64,000 nucleotides of DNA, taken from positions 186,001 to 250,000 of the forward strand of contig CAWCRU010000008.1 of NCBI GenBank assembly GCA_963798075.1, written 5' to 3'. This document shows positions 17,592-25,578 of the stretch, piece by piece (positions within the stretch are counted from its first letter, which is position 1; every line of letters begins with the position of its first letter). This stretch comes from DATAOG01 sp963798075. Its GTDB lineage: Bacteria > Pseudomonadota > Alphaproteobacteria > Geminicoccales > Geminicoccaceae. The notes beneath the pieces were generated by a model. That model was not told the origin of the DNA, searched no databases, and worked only from the letters and a program-made list of their open reading frames with translations. The translations under genes and the position numbers were made by a program.

Positions 17592-18686
17592 CTAGTCGTC
17601 GCCGCCCGCGGGCCGGCCGCGCTCTTCGAGGTCGCGCACCCACAGGTCGTGGTGCTCGCGCGCCCAGTTGCGATCGACCTCGCCCGAGCCCATGGCATCG
17701 AACGCGCCCTCCATGCCGATCGTGCCGATGTAGATGTGGGCGATGATCACGATGGTCAGGAACAGGCCCATCATGGCGTGCCAGAGCTGCGCGAGCTGCA
17801 TCTCCTGCAAGGGTGCGAGCGCCGTCGGCAGCTCGAGCCCGAACAACCGGTTGAACGTCGCAAACGTCGGGCCGAACATGTGCAGCTGGAACGGCCACAG
17901 CAGCATGATGCCCGACAGGCTGACCGAAAGGCCGGCCAGGATCACCAGCCAGAAGATGATCTTCTGGCCGGCGTTGAACTTCTTGGCCGGCGGATGCACG
18001 CCCTTCTTGAACATGCCGCCGCCCTTGGCCAGCCAGATGAGGTCATAGTGGTTGGGGATATTCTGGGCGATCCAGAGCACGAACATCAGGACCAGGCCGA
18101 GCATGAAGCCGAAGGCCAGCAGATCATGCGCGTACTTGCCGGCGCGGGTCAGGAGGGAGAACGCATCCGGCCCGATCAGGGGCCGCAGCAGGTAGCGGCC
18201 GTAGAGCATGTTGAGCCCGGTCAGCGCCAGAATCACGAAGCAGGACGCGGTCAGCCAGTGGGTGAAGCGCTCGAAGAAGCCGAAACGCGTGATGGTCTCG
18301 CCGCTGCGCCCCTCCTCGATCCGGATCCGACCGCGGAGCACGAAGAACAGTGCCAGCAGACCGATGATGCCGAGCAGTCCCCAGGCGCCGTAGGTCGAGA
18401 GCGGGCCGTTGCGGAACGCGCGCCAGTTGTCGCCCTCGGACTGGATCAGAACGCCCGCCTGGCGGTTCGGGATCGAGACCGAGCCGCGCTCGCCCTGGCG
18501 GATCGCGCGCCAGAGATCAGGATCGCTCTGGTTGCCGAGCGCGCTGCCCGGGACTTTGCCCTGCTCCTGAGCGACGGCCGGCTGCAGGCCGCCGCCGGCC
18601 GGGCCGATCAGCATGACCGCCGCGAGCCCGAGGGCTGCCAGCAGCGGCCGCCCGATCGCCGTCCCCATCACCTTGCGGGTCGCCAT
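17592..18686 (-). CDS. Formate dehydrogenase gamma subunit (cytochrome b)
   Basis: A 364-residue membrane cytochrome b of the FdnI/FdoI type. After a signal-like first helix (ALGLAAVMLIGPAGG) comes a ~100-residue periplasmic stretch (SDPDLWRAIRQGERGSVSIPN), then four core helices with heme-ligand histidines in RFTHWLTASCFVILALTG, GKYAHDLLAFGFMLGLVLMF and LWHAMMGLFLTIVIIAHIYIGT. This subunit normally passes electrons from the FdnGH catalytic pair to quinone. No alpha or beta subunit gene is in the window, so the partner enzyme is unknown. The start is the ATG at 18686; the longer frame has no export signal. Confidence 0.87.
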   Translation of the reverse strand: MATRKVMGTAIGRPLLAALGLAAVMLIGPAGGGLQPAVAQEQGKVPGSALGNQSDPDLWRAIRQGERGSVSIPNRQAGVLIQSEGDNWRAFRNGPLSTYGAWGLLGIIGLLALFFVLRGRIRIEEGRSGETITRFGFFERFTHWLTASCFVILALTGLNMLYGRYLLRPLIGPDAFSLLTRAGKYAHDLLAFGFMLGLVLMFVLWIAQNIPNHYDLIWLAKGGGMFKKGVHPPAKKFNAGQKIIFWLVILAGLSVSLSGIMLLWPFQLHMFGPTFATFNRLFGLELPTALAPLQEMQLAQLWHAMMGLFLTIVIIAHIYIGTIGMEGAFDAMGSGEVDRNWAREHHDLWVRDLEERGRPAGGDD

Positions 18687-18703
18687 GTGGGCAAGCCTCC
18701 TGA

Positions 18704-18904
18704 TCAATACTTCTGATTTTCCGCGCGCGAGCGCAGCTGCTCGACCTGCTGCTCGCTGAGCGGCGGCTCCGTGCGACCCTCGTAGCCGCCCTTGTGCGGC
18801 AGTAGCGGCCGGTTCTGCTCGTCCTCGCGGCAGCCCTGGACCGCCAGCACGACGAGCACGGCAGCCGCCAGCCCCAGCATCCAACGCGCTCTGCCTGCCA
18901 CCAT
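18704..18904 (-). CDS. Small lipoprotein at the head of the cytochrome cluster
   Basis: A 66-residue protein whose hydrophobic leader LGLAAAVLVVLAVQGC ends in a lipobox-like VQGC. The mature part is a short charged peptide (REDEQNRPLLPHKGGYEGRTE, PPLSEQQVEQLRSRAENQKY). It is the first gene of the minus-strand cluster, 17 bp before the gamma subunit. Small lipoproteins are known near formate dehydrogenase genes in several Alphaproteobacteria and may help assembly. Its role here is unproven. Confidence 0.65.
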   Translation of the reverse strand: MVAGRARWMLGLAAAVLVVLAVQGCREDEQNRPLLPHKGGYEGRTEPPLSEQQVEQLRSRAENQKY

Positions 18905-19039
18905 GAATTCGCCGCCCCGGGAACGCGCCCGCCGCCTGCGCGAGCCTCTTTGCAGGCAGCCTAAGCTTCTGCGACAACAGAGTAAAGGAAACGCCGCGGG
19001 CCCGGCCCGAGCCACCTGCCCGCTACCGGGGAGAGACCG

Positions 19040-20035
19040 ATGCGACATCGAAACCGGCGGGGACACCGGCGGGGATACCGGCTGACGGCCATCTGGCTCT
19101 GGTTCGCGATCTTGGCGCCGGCGACGGCCGCGGCCTTCGAGCCGATGGCGGGCTGCTTCGTCGCCGACGCGGCCTGTCCCGCATTCAGCTCGATCCGGCA
19201 CGCGACCAACCCCGGCGCCATCGCGACCGAGCCCGGCCGCGCCTACCCGCTGTTCGGCGCCAATCAGAAGGACCGGCCGAGCCATGTCCAGATCCGGATC
19301 CCGGAGGCCGACCCGAGCGATCGCTGGGTCGCGGCTGGCTGCGGCCATGCCGACCCCGCCTGCGCCGCCGCCCGTCCGGTCACGGCCTCCGGGCCCGATT
19401 TCGTGCTCGCGGCGAGCTGGCAGCCGGCCTTCTGCGAGGGCCATCGAAGGACGCCCGAATGCCGCTCGCAGACCGCCCGGCGCTTCGATGCCTTCAACCT
19501 GGCCCTGCACGGACTCTGGCCGGAGCCCGAGGGCAACGCCTGGTGCGGCGTCGACCGTTCGCTGCGCGCGCGCGCCGAGGCGGGCCGTTGGCACGACCTG
19601 CCGCCGGTCCCTCTGAGCGAGCGCGCACGCGCCGAGCTCGATACCGTCATGCCCGGGACGCGCTCGGATCTGGACCGCCACGAATGGCTCAAGCACGGCA
19701 CCTGCTCCGGCCTCACGCCCGAGGCCTACTTCCGCGCGGCGCTGGCGCTGGTGGGCGAGCTCAACGCGAGCCCGGTCCGCGCGCTGGTCGCGGCTCGGAT
19801 CGGCGCTCGGCTGCGCGCCGCCGAGCTGCGCGCGGCCTTCGATCAGGCCTTCGGCGCCGGTGCCGGCGGCCGCGTCGAGCTCGTCTGCGAGGACGGCCTG
19901 ATCACCGAGCTCCACCTCCACCTGCGCGGCCCGCCCGCCCCGCCCGCACAGCTCGCCGGCCTGCTCGCGGCCGCCCCATTGGTGCCCGCCGGCTGCGCCG
20001 GTGGCCGCGTCGACCCCGCGGGTCTGGATCCGTGA
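19040..20035 (+). CDS. Ribonuclease T2 family protein, exported
   Basis: This 331-residue protein has a signal peptide (LWFAILAPATAAA). An N-terminal ~70-residue domain (CPAFSSIRHATNPGAI ... SHVQIRIPEADPSDRWVA) is found in a subset of bacterial RNase T2 proteins. The catalytic motifs are intact: LHGLWPE at 156-162 (CAS I) and HEWLKHGTC at 214-222 (CAS II), with both histidines. Many cysteines suggest disulfides. It cleaves single-stranded RNA in the periplasm via a 2',3'-cyclic intermediate. It is divergent from the cytochrome cluster, with a 135-bp shared upstream region. Confidence 0.85.
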   Translation: MRHRNRRGHRRGYRLTAIWLWFAILAPATAAAFEPMAGCFVADAACPAFSSIRHATNPGAIATEPGRAYPLFGANQKDRPSHVQIRIPEADPSDRWVAAGCGHADPACAAARPVTASGPDFVLAASWQPAFCEGHRRTPECRSQTARRFDAFNLALHGLWPEPEGNAWCGVDRSLRARAEAGRWHDLPPVPLSERARAELDTVMPGTRSDLDRHEWLKHGTCSGLTPEAYFRAALALVGELNASPVRALVAARIGARLRAAELRAAFDQAFGAGAGGRVELVCEDGLITELHLHLRGPPAPPAQLAGLLAAAPLVPAGCAGGRVDPAGLDP

Positions 20036-20071
20036 AGAACCGCGACCCGGGTGCAGCCCGCCCGATCGGCG

Positions 20072-20638
20072 TCAAGGACGATGGCCGGTCGAGCGCAATC
20101 TCCAGTGGCCCGCGCGGCAGGTCAGCAGGGTCATCGACAGCGGCGCCACGTCGATGTGCCCGAACGATCGGGGGGTGGCGCGAAGCACATGAATGATCGC
20201 AGCCCGGATCACGGCCGCATGGGTGACCGCAATGGCGCGACCCGGCTCGCGGCCGCGATCGTCGAGCCAGGCAGCCACCCGGTCGAGCAGCGCCGATCCG
20301 TCCTCGCCGCCGTGCGGTGCGCGCGCGGGCTCGGCGAGCCAAGCCGCCAGAACTGCCGGCTCCTCGGCCTCGATCTCGGCGAGGCCGCGGCCGGACCACC
20401 GACCATAGTCGCAATCGCGCAGAGCGGGCTCGATCGCGGCATCGAGGCCGAGCGCGCACGCGGTCTGCCGTGCCCTCAGCGCCGGGCTGGTCCAGGCGCG
20501 CCCTCCGCGAGGCAGATGCGCCGCAAGGCCGGCCGCCCGGGCCGCGCCCGCCTCGTCGATCGGCTCGTCGGCCGGGAAGGCGCTGGCCCGCAGCGCCGCC
20601 GTGCTCGCGTGGCAGACGAGGACGATCCGGCTGGTCAT
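20072..20638 (-). CDS. Histidine phosphatase family protein with degenerate RHG motif
   Basis: This 188-residue protein has the fold of the phosphoglycerate-mutase/histidine phosphatase family: second histidine motif VTHAAVIRA, arginine in SPALRARQTA, and a DYGRWSGRGLAEIE segment. The first motif, normally RHGE/T, reads CHAST, so the nucleophilic histidine remains but the neighbouring arginine and glycine are lost. Some members near cobalt transporters have this CHA form, and CobC-type relatives act on alpha-ribazole phosphate. I chose the ATG at 20638. It is divergent from the B12-riboswitch/cbtBA unit, which suggests a cobalamin-related role. Confidence 0.72.
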   Translation of the reverse strand: MTSRIVLVCHASTAALRASAFPADEPIDEAGAARAAGLAAHLPRGGRAWTSPALRARQTACALGLDAAIEPALRDCDYGRWSGRGLAEIEAEEPAVLAAWLAEPARAPHGGEDGSALLDRVAAWLDDRGREPGRAIAVTHAAVIRAAIIHVLRATPRSFGHIDVAPLSMTLLTCRAGHWRLRSTGHRP

Positions 20639-20687
20639 TGGCCTCCCCCGCAAGGCTGCGGCTGGCATTGACAGGTCTGGCGAATCA

Positions 20688-20795
20688 TGGTCTCTGGCCG
20701 ATCGTCGCGGCGCGAGGAAGTCCGGTGCAAGTCCGGCACGGTCGCGCCACTGTAACCGGTTCTTACGCGCTTGGCGCAGCCGGGAGTCAGACCTT
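20688..20795 (+). promoter_or_regulatory. Cobalamin (B12) riboswitch
   Basis: The leader of cbtB holds the B12-box core: GAGGAAGTCCGGTGCAAGTC and CGGCACGG, then CGCGCCACTGTAAC. The outer P1 stem GGTCT (20689-20693) pairs with AGACC (20789-20793), and GCCGGGAGTCAGACC closes the element. When adenosylcobalamin binds, the downstream transporter genes should be switched off. The cbtB ATG lies about 57 bp beyond the end. The match is by eye, without covariance scoring. Confidence 0.92.
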
Positions 20796-20851
20796 CGGCC
20801 GCGACTTGAGCAGCACCGAACGGGACGCGGTATCCCGAAGGAGACGCAGCC

Positions 20852-21058
20852 ATGGCGCAAGCCGTCCTCGCCCCCACTTACGCCCCGACGCCGATCCCGC
20901 TGCGCGAGCTGATGCCGTGGCTGATCTTCGCGGGTGTCCTGCTCCTGGCGATCTACTTCGTCGGCGTCGAGGAAGGTGCCACGGCGATCGTTCCCGGCAT
21001 GTATGTGCACGAATTCGTGCATGATGGGCGCCATCTGCTCGGCTTCCCCTGTCACTGA
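20852..21058 (+). CDS. cbtB: Cobalt transporter subunit CbtB
   Basis: A 68-residue protein with one transmembrane helix (PWLIFAGVLLLAIYFVGV) and a histidine-rich C-terminal tail (VHEFVHDGRHLLGFPCH) that fits a metal-binding role. The family, paired with CbtA, is predicted to import cobalt for B12 synthesis. The ATG follows a GGAGACG site. It is directly under the B12 riboswitch and 17 bp before cbtA, so both are controlled by cobalamin. Confidence 0.92.
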   Translation: MAQAVLAPTYAPTPIPLRELMPWLIFAGVLLLAIYFVGVEEGATAIVPGMYVHEFVHDGRHLLGFPCH

Positions 21059-21075
21059 CCGGGGAGCAAGCCGCC

Positions 21076-21882
21076 ATGGTCAGATCCCTCCTGGTGCGCG
21101 GCATGCTCGTGGGCTTCGTCGCCGGGGTGCTCGCCTTCGGTGTCGGCAAGCTGTTCGGCGAGCCGCAGGTCGATCGCGCGATCGCCTTCGAGGAGCAGCA
21201 TGCCGGCGCCGAGGCAGAGGCCGCGACCATGGCCGGCGCCCAGGACATGGCCATGGCCGGCGCGCACCAACATGAGGCCGGGACGCAGGAACAGGCGGAT
21301 CTGGTCAGCCGCGAGATGCAGAGCACGGTCGGTCTGTTCACCGGCGTGGTCGTCTTCGGCACCGCGCTCGGCGGTCTCTTCGCCCTGGTCTTCGCCTTCG
21401 CCCACGGTCGCGTCGGCAGGTTCAGTCCGCAGGCGATCGCAGCACTGCTGGCCGCTGCGGGATTTCTTGCCGTCGTGCTCGTCCCGGCCATCAAATATCC
21501 GCCGAATCCGCCTGCGGTCGGTGCGCCCGATACCATCGTCTACCGGACCGAGCTCCATTTCCTGATGCTCCTGATGTCGGTGGCCGCCCTGGTCCTGGCC
21601 GTGTCGATCGGGCGCCAGCTCGCCGCCCGCTACGGAGCCTGGAACAGCACGCTCGCCGCGGCCGCAATCTTCCTCGTGATCGTCGTCGCAGCCCAGCTCC
21701 TGCTGCCGACCATCAACGAGGTACCGGCCGAGTTCCCAGCCGATGTCCTGTGGTCCTTCCGCCTGACGTCGCTGGGTATGCAAGTCGTGCTGTGGACGAC
21801 GATCGGGCTGGGCTTCGGGATGCTGACCGAGCGCAACCTCATGCCCCGCGACGACTTTGCGGGACCGGAAGCTCGGGCGTGA
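21076..21882 (+). CDS. cbtA: Cobalt transporter subunit CbtA
   Basis: A 268-residue integral membrane protein with about five to six helices. Helix 1 (VRGMLVGFVAGVLAFGVGKLFG) is followed by a loop rich in His/Met (GAQDMAMAGAHQHEAGTQEQ at about 57-76), a candidate metal-binding loop, then helices around LFTGVVVFGTALGGLFAL and LHFLMLLMSVAALVLAV. Length and layout match TIGR02458-type CbtA. It works with CbtB in cobalt uptake. Confidence 0.9.
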   Translation: MVRSLLVRGMLVGFVAGVLAFGVGKLFGEPQVDRAIAFEEQHAGAEAEAATMAGAQDMAMAGAHQHEAGTQEQADLVSREMQSTVGLFTGVVVFGTALGGLFALVFAFAHGRVGRFSPQAIAALLAAAGFLAVVLVPAIKYPPNPPAVGAPDTIVYRTELHFLMLLMSVAALVLAVSIGRQLAARYGAWNSTLAAAAIFLVIVVAAQLLLPTINEVPAEFPADVLWSFRLTSLGMQVVLWTTIGLGFGMLTERNLMPRDDFAGPEARA

Positions 21883-21952
21883 CCTCGACCGAGCCTGGGC
21901 GCTCCGCTTTGAGATGGCAGGTGGGATACTCCGGCGTTCGATACCGGGCCGC

Positions 21953-21969
21953 GGGGCGCAGCGCGCCCC
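21953..21969. terminator. Hairpin after cbtA (weak terminator candidate)
   Basis: A 7-bp inverted repeat GGGGCGC-agc-GCGCCCC lies between cbtA and the convergent glutamine amidotransferase gene. There is no T-run. Position between convergent genes is the main support. Confidence 0.35.
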
Positions 21970-21990
21970 GGCAGGCGGCGAGACCGGATG

Positions 21991-22704
21991 TCAGGCCCCG
22001 GCGCGAGGCCGCAGCAGGCAGCTATCGAGAAAGCGGTCGAGCCAGCGGTCGGTGGCCGGCGCGTAGCGATCGTAGCTCTCGAGCTGGACCTCGCGCGGCT
22101 GGGCGCCGAGCAGGGTCAGCATGGCGCTGCCGCGCTCCGAGCCGGACCAGTGGTCGACCATCGTGCGCGTCATCTCGGGGTGGAACTCGATCCCGAACGC
22201 CCGCTCCTCGTAGCTGAACATCTGCGCCTCGAACGCGTCGTTGTGGGCGAGGTGGACCGCGCCCGGCGGGATCGCGAAGGTCTCCTTGTGCCACTGGTAG
22301 AACATGGTCGGGCCGTCGAAATAGCTCTGGCCGGCAGCGGTCGGGTAGATCGGGTGATAGCCGATCTCGACCAGCCCCTCGGGATGGCGCCCGACCTTGG
22401 CGCCGAGCACGCGCGCGATCATCTGGGCGCCAAGGCAGATCCCGAGCACCGGGACGGGGCCCGGCAAGGCGACCTTCTCGAGCCAGTCGAGCTCCATCCG
22501 GATCGCCGGCCGGTCGTCGTCGTTGGCGCTCTGGGGACCGCCGAAGACGATCGCCGCCGCATAGTCCGAGAGGTCGTCCGGCAGGGGATCGAACAGGTTC
22601 GTGCAGCGGCGCTCGAGCGCGCAGCCACGCGCCTCCAGACGCTCGCCGACCCGCCCCGGGGTCGAGTGCGCCCCGTGCACGACGATCAGAACCCGCCTCG
22701 TCAT
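21991..22704 (-). CDS. Class I glutamine amidotransferase-like protein
   Basis: A 237-residue protein with a class I GATase triad: nucleophile in LGICLGAQM, histidine and glutamate in GIEFHPEMT. FGGPQSAND is the oxyanion-loop start. Stand-alone GATases of this type resemble GMP-synthase-like or gamma-glutamyl-hydrolysing enzymes; the acceptor is unknown. I placed the start at the ATG at 22704, which begins TRRVLIVVHGAH; an upstream ATG at 22737 would add 11 non-conserved residues. It is convergent with cbtA and divergent from dgdA. Confidence 0.8.
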   Translation of the reverse strand: MTRRVLIVVHGAHSTPGRVGERLEARGCALERRCTNLFDPLPDDLSDYAAAIVFGGPQSANDDDRPAIRMELDWLEKVALPGPVPVLGICLGAQMIARVLGAKVGRHPEGLVEIGYHPIYPTAAGQSYFDGPTMFYQWHKETFAIPPGAVHLAHNDAFEAQMFSYEERAFGIEFHPEMTRTMVDHWSGSERGSAMLTLLGAQPREVQLESYDRYAPATDRWLDRFLDSCLLRPRAGA

Positions 22705-22887
22705 GCGTTTCCCCGACCGCTGTCGCTGCGCTGCCATCCTGTCTCAGGCCCTGCTGATAGCCGATCAGGATGTAGGTGGCAATTTGCGTGCCACCAGTGC
22801 TGCGACCCCGGCGGCGCGGCCTGCCCATTGACGGCCGGGCGTTCGCCCTCCTAGCGTCGGCATGCTCGAGGCGGGGGGGCGACGGCG

Positions 22888-24225
22888 ATGGCGGCGAACG
22901 ACGATCCGGACGGCGCGAGCGGCGACTGGCAGGTGCGTCGGCGCGAGCTGCAGGCGGTCGTCGATCGCCACATGATCCGCTACGTCGGCGACTTTCCGCC
23001 GTTCTTCATCGAGCGGGCGGATGGCGCCTACGTCTATGACGACAGCGGCCGGCGGCTGCTCGATTTCACGTCGGGCCAGATGTGCGCGACGCTCGGCCAC
23101 AATCACCCGGCCGTGGTCGCCGCGATCGGCCGCAGCTGCGAGCGCGCGATTCACCTGTTCAGCTGGATGCTGGCGCCCGAGGTCGTGGAGCTCTGCCGGC
23201 AGCTCGCGGCGCTGCTGCCGCCCCAGCTGCAGAAAGTCATCCTCCTCAACACCGGCAGCGAGGCGAACGAGGCCGCGCTCAGGATGGCCAAGCTCGCGAC
23301 CGGCGGCCACGAGGTCGTGGGCCTCAGCGCGTCCTTCCATGGCCTGACCGGCGGGGCGGGGGCCGCGACCTACTCGGTCGGCCGCCGCGGCTACGGTCCG
23401 GGCGTGCCCGGCAACCTCGCGATCCCGGCGCCGAACGCCTATCGCTGCCCGATCCGCCATTGCACCGATGCCTGCGACCTCACCTGCCTCGAGGTCGGCT
23501 TCGAGCTGATCGACAGCCAGTCCTCGGGCCGGCCGGCAGCCGCGATCGCCGAGCCGATCATCTCGACCGGGGGCGTGATCGTGCCGCCTGCGGGCTACTT
23601 CCCGCGCCTCAAGGAGCTCTGCGAGGCGCGCGGCATGCTCTTGATCCTGGACGAGGCGCAGACCGCGTTCGGGCGGGTCGGCGCCAACTTCGCCTTCGAG
23701 CAGGATGGCGTGGTGCCGGATTTTCTCGCCGTCTCGAAGACGCTGGGCGGCGGCATCCCGCTCGCGGCGACGGTGACCAGCGCCGAGCTCGAGGAGCGCT
23801 GCTACGAGCGCGGCTTCGTGCATGTGACCTCGCACGTCTCGGATCCGCTGCCGGCAGCCGTCGGCCTTGCGGTGCTGGAAGTGCTGGCGCGCGAGCGCCT
23901 GGCCGAGCGCGCGGTGGTGCTGGGCAAGCGCCTGGCCGCAGGACTTCGTGACCTGCAGCAGCGCTACGAAGTGATCGGCGACGTGCGCGGCCGCGGGCTG
24001 CTCTGGGGCGTGGAGCTCGTGACCGACCGGCAAAGCCGCAAGGCCGATCCCGGGCGGGGGGCGCAGATCACGCGGCGCTGTCTGGACCTCGGCCTGTCGA
24101 TGAACATCGTGTCGCTGCCGGGGCTGGCCAGCGTCTGGCGGATCGCGCCGCCCTTGACCGCGACCGAGGCTCAGATCGACGACGGCCTATCGATCCTCGA
24201 TCAGGCGATCCGCCAGAGCCTCTGA
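22888..24225 (+). CDS. dgdA: 2,2-dialkylglycine decarboxylase (class III aminotransferase)
   Basis: This 445-residue PLP enzyme closely resembles Burkholderia dialkylglycine decarboxylase: LDFTSGQMCATLGHNHP, LLNTGSEANEAALRMAKL, IAEPIISTGGVI, LILDEAQTAFGR, SKTLGGGIPLAATVTS (PLP lysine), HVSDPLPAAVGL and RIAPPLT. The enzyme decarboxylates 2-aminoisobutyrate-type substrates and transaminates pyruvate in one active site. One difference is a cysteine cluster, YRCPIRHC and DACDLTC at about 190-206, in place of the aromatic stretch of the Burkholderia enzyme. No DgdR regulator is adjacent, and no operon partner is evident. Confidence 0.86.
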   Translation: MAANDDPDGASGDWQVRRRELQAVVDRHMIRYVGDFPPFFIERADGAYVYDDSGRRLLDFTSGQMCATLGHNHPAVVAAIGRSCERAIHLFSWMLAPEVVELCRQLAALLPPQLQKVILLNTGSEANEAALRMAKLATGGHEVVGLSASFHGLTGGAGAATYSVGRRGYGPGVPGNLAIPAPNAYRCPIRHCTDACDLTCLEVGFELIDSQSSGRPAAAIAEPIISTGGVIVPPAGYFPRLKELCEARGMLLILDEAQTAFGRVGANFAFEQDGVVPDFLAVSKTLGGGIPLAATVTSAELEERCYERGFVHVTSHVSDPLPAAVGLAVLEVLARERLAERAVVLGKRLAAGLRDLQQRYEVIGDVRGRGLLWGVELVTDRQSRKADPGRGAQITRRCLDLGLSMNIVSLPGLASVWRIAPPLTATEAQIDDGLSILDQAIRQSL

Positions 24226-24369
24226 ACCCATCTGCCGGCACCCCGCCGGTCCTGGCCGGGCCGACGCCGACCGGACGGCGCGGTGGGCGTTAACCAAAAA
24301 TTAGCAGCTTTCGGCTTTCCTGGCGCTCCGGCACGACACCATCGATCCCTGCGGGCGCGGGTGGTTCCC

Positions 24370-25578
24370 ATGATTCTGGCAAAGGGGGCACGTCCCCGGG
24401 CCATTTTCTCACGGTTGGCGCCGATGGTGATCGGCGCCGGCCTGCTGGCCGGCTGCCAGAGCGCCCGCCAGACGCCGCCGCCGGAGGTTCGCGCCGACGC
24501 CTGGCGAGTGGTCGAGCGGGTGGGCGAGGCGCGCTACCTGGCGCCCGGCACGGGCAGCTGGGCGGCGGCCCTGCCGGCGACCGCGCTGCCGGACGGCAGC
24601 CAGGTGACGACCGGCGCCGGCGGCCGCTTGATCCTGGCGCGCGCCAACGACCAAGTCAGCGCCGGTCCGGGCAGCCAGTTCAGCCTGCCGGACGCCGCCT
24701 TCGGCGCGGCTCTGGAGCAGACCGTCGGGCGGCTGCGCTACCGCTTGGCCGAGCCCCCGGCCTTCGCGGTCGCGACGCCGGCGTTGGCGATCGAGATTCA
24801 AGACAGCGTGTTCGAGGTGAGGGTCGGCGCGGACGCGACCGAGGTCGCGGTCGAGCGTGGCCGGCTTCGGGTCGCGACCCTCGACGGCCAGCGCGAGATC
24901 GATCTGGCGGCCGGTCAATCGGCCGAGGCCAGCGGTCATCAGGAGCTCGCCTTCCGGCGGGCCGGCGGCCAGCCGCTGGAGCCGGTCGAGCGGCTCATCC
25001 TGCCCGCTCTCGAGCCGAAGCCGGCAGTGGCCGCGGCCGGCCCGCAGGAGGCGCCGCTGACGGTCGCCCGCGCGACTGCGGATCAGGGCTCGACCTCGGC
25101 AACGGCCGGCGTCGAGTCGGCCGTTCCGGTCGCCAGCGCCATTCGAATTGCCGCCACCGGTCCGGTCACCCCCACCGGTCCGGTCGCCGCCGCCCTCCCC
25201 GTCGGTGCCGCCGTTCCGGCCGCGGCCGCCGTCCCCCTCGTGACCGCCGCTCCTTTCGTGACCGCCGCTCCGGGCGCGGCTCCGGTCGCGGCCCGGGGCG
25301 TGGCTCCGGCCGGGTCGGTCGCGGCTCCGGCGCGGACCTCGCTGCCGACCCCGACCGAAGCCACGTCCGCGACTATGGACAACGCGCCTCCCGGGCCCGG
25401 ACGCCTGCCCGTCGAGGCCGCTCCGACGATCGCACCGGCACCGGCCGTGGAGCCGACCGCCGATGCGACCGGCGAGGATCGGGGGTTGCTGTTCGACCGT
25501 CTGAGCGAGGGCATGATCGATGCGGTCCCCGCCCAACCTGCACCCCAGAAGCCGTCGCCCCATGCGCGCTCCCTTTAG
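24370..25578 (+). CDS. FecR-domain lipoprotein with long Ala/Pro tail
   Basis: A 402-residue protein with lipobox LLAGC (residues ~24-28), so probably anchored in the envelope. Residues ~40-190 form a FecR-like beta domain (LPDGSQVTTGAGGRLIL, VEVERGRLRVATLDGQ-type strand pattern). The last ~200 residues are an Ala/Pro/Val-rich linker with repeated TGPV and VTAAP units. FecR domains are extracytoplasmic sensors or peptidoglycan-linked scaffolds. It is the first of three overlapping genes leading to a CHASE2-GGDEF-EAL protein. GTG codons upstream are possible alternative starts. Confidence 0.72.
   Translation: MILAKGARPRAIFSRLAPMVIGAGLLAGCQSARQTPPPEVRADAWRVVERVGEARYLAPGTGSWAAALPATALPDGSQVTTGAGGRLILARANDQVSAGPGSQFSLPDAAFGAALEQTVGRLRYRLAEPPAFAVATPALAIEIQDSVFEVRVGADATEVAVERGRLRVATLDGQREIDLAAGQSAEASGHQELAFRRAGGQPLEPVERLILPALEPKPAVAAAGPQEAPLTVARATADQGSTSATAGVESAVPVASAIRIAATGPVTPTGPVAAALPVGAAVPAAAAVPLVTAAPFVTAAPGAAPVAARGVAPAGSVAAPARTSLPTPTEATSATMDNAPPGPGRLPVEAAPTIAPAPAVEPTADATGEDRGLLFDRLSEGMIDAVPAQPAPQKPSPHARSL

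Noticed and set aside
24283..24369. Upstream GTG start for the FecR lipoprotein
   Set aside because: It would place ~29 residues before the lipobox leader; the ATG at 24370 gives a normal signal.
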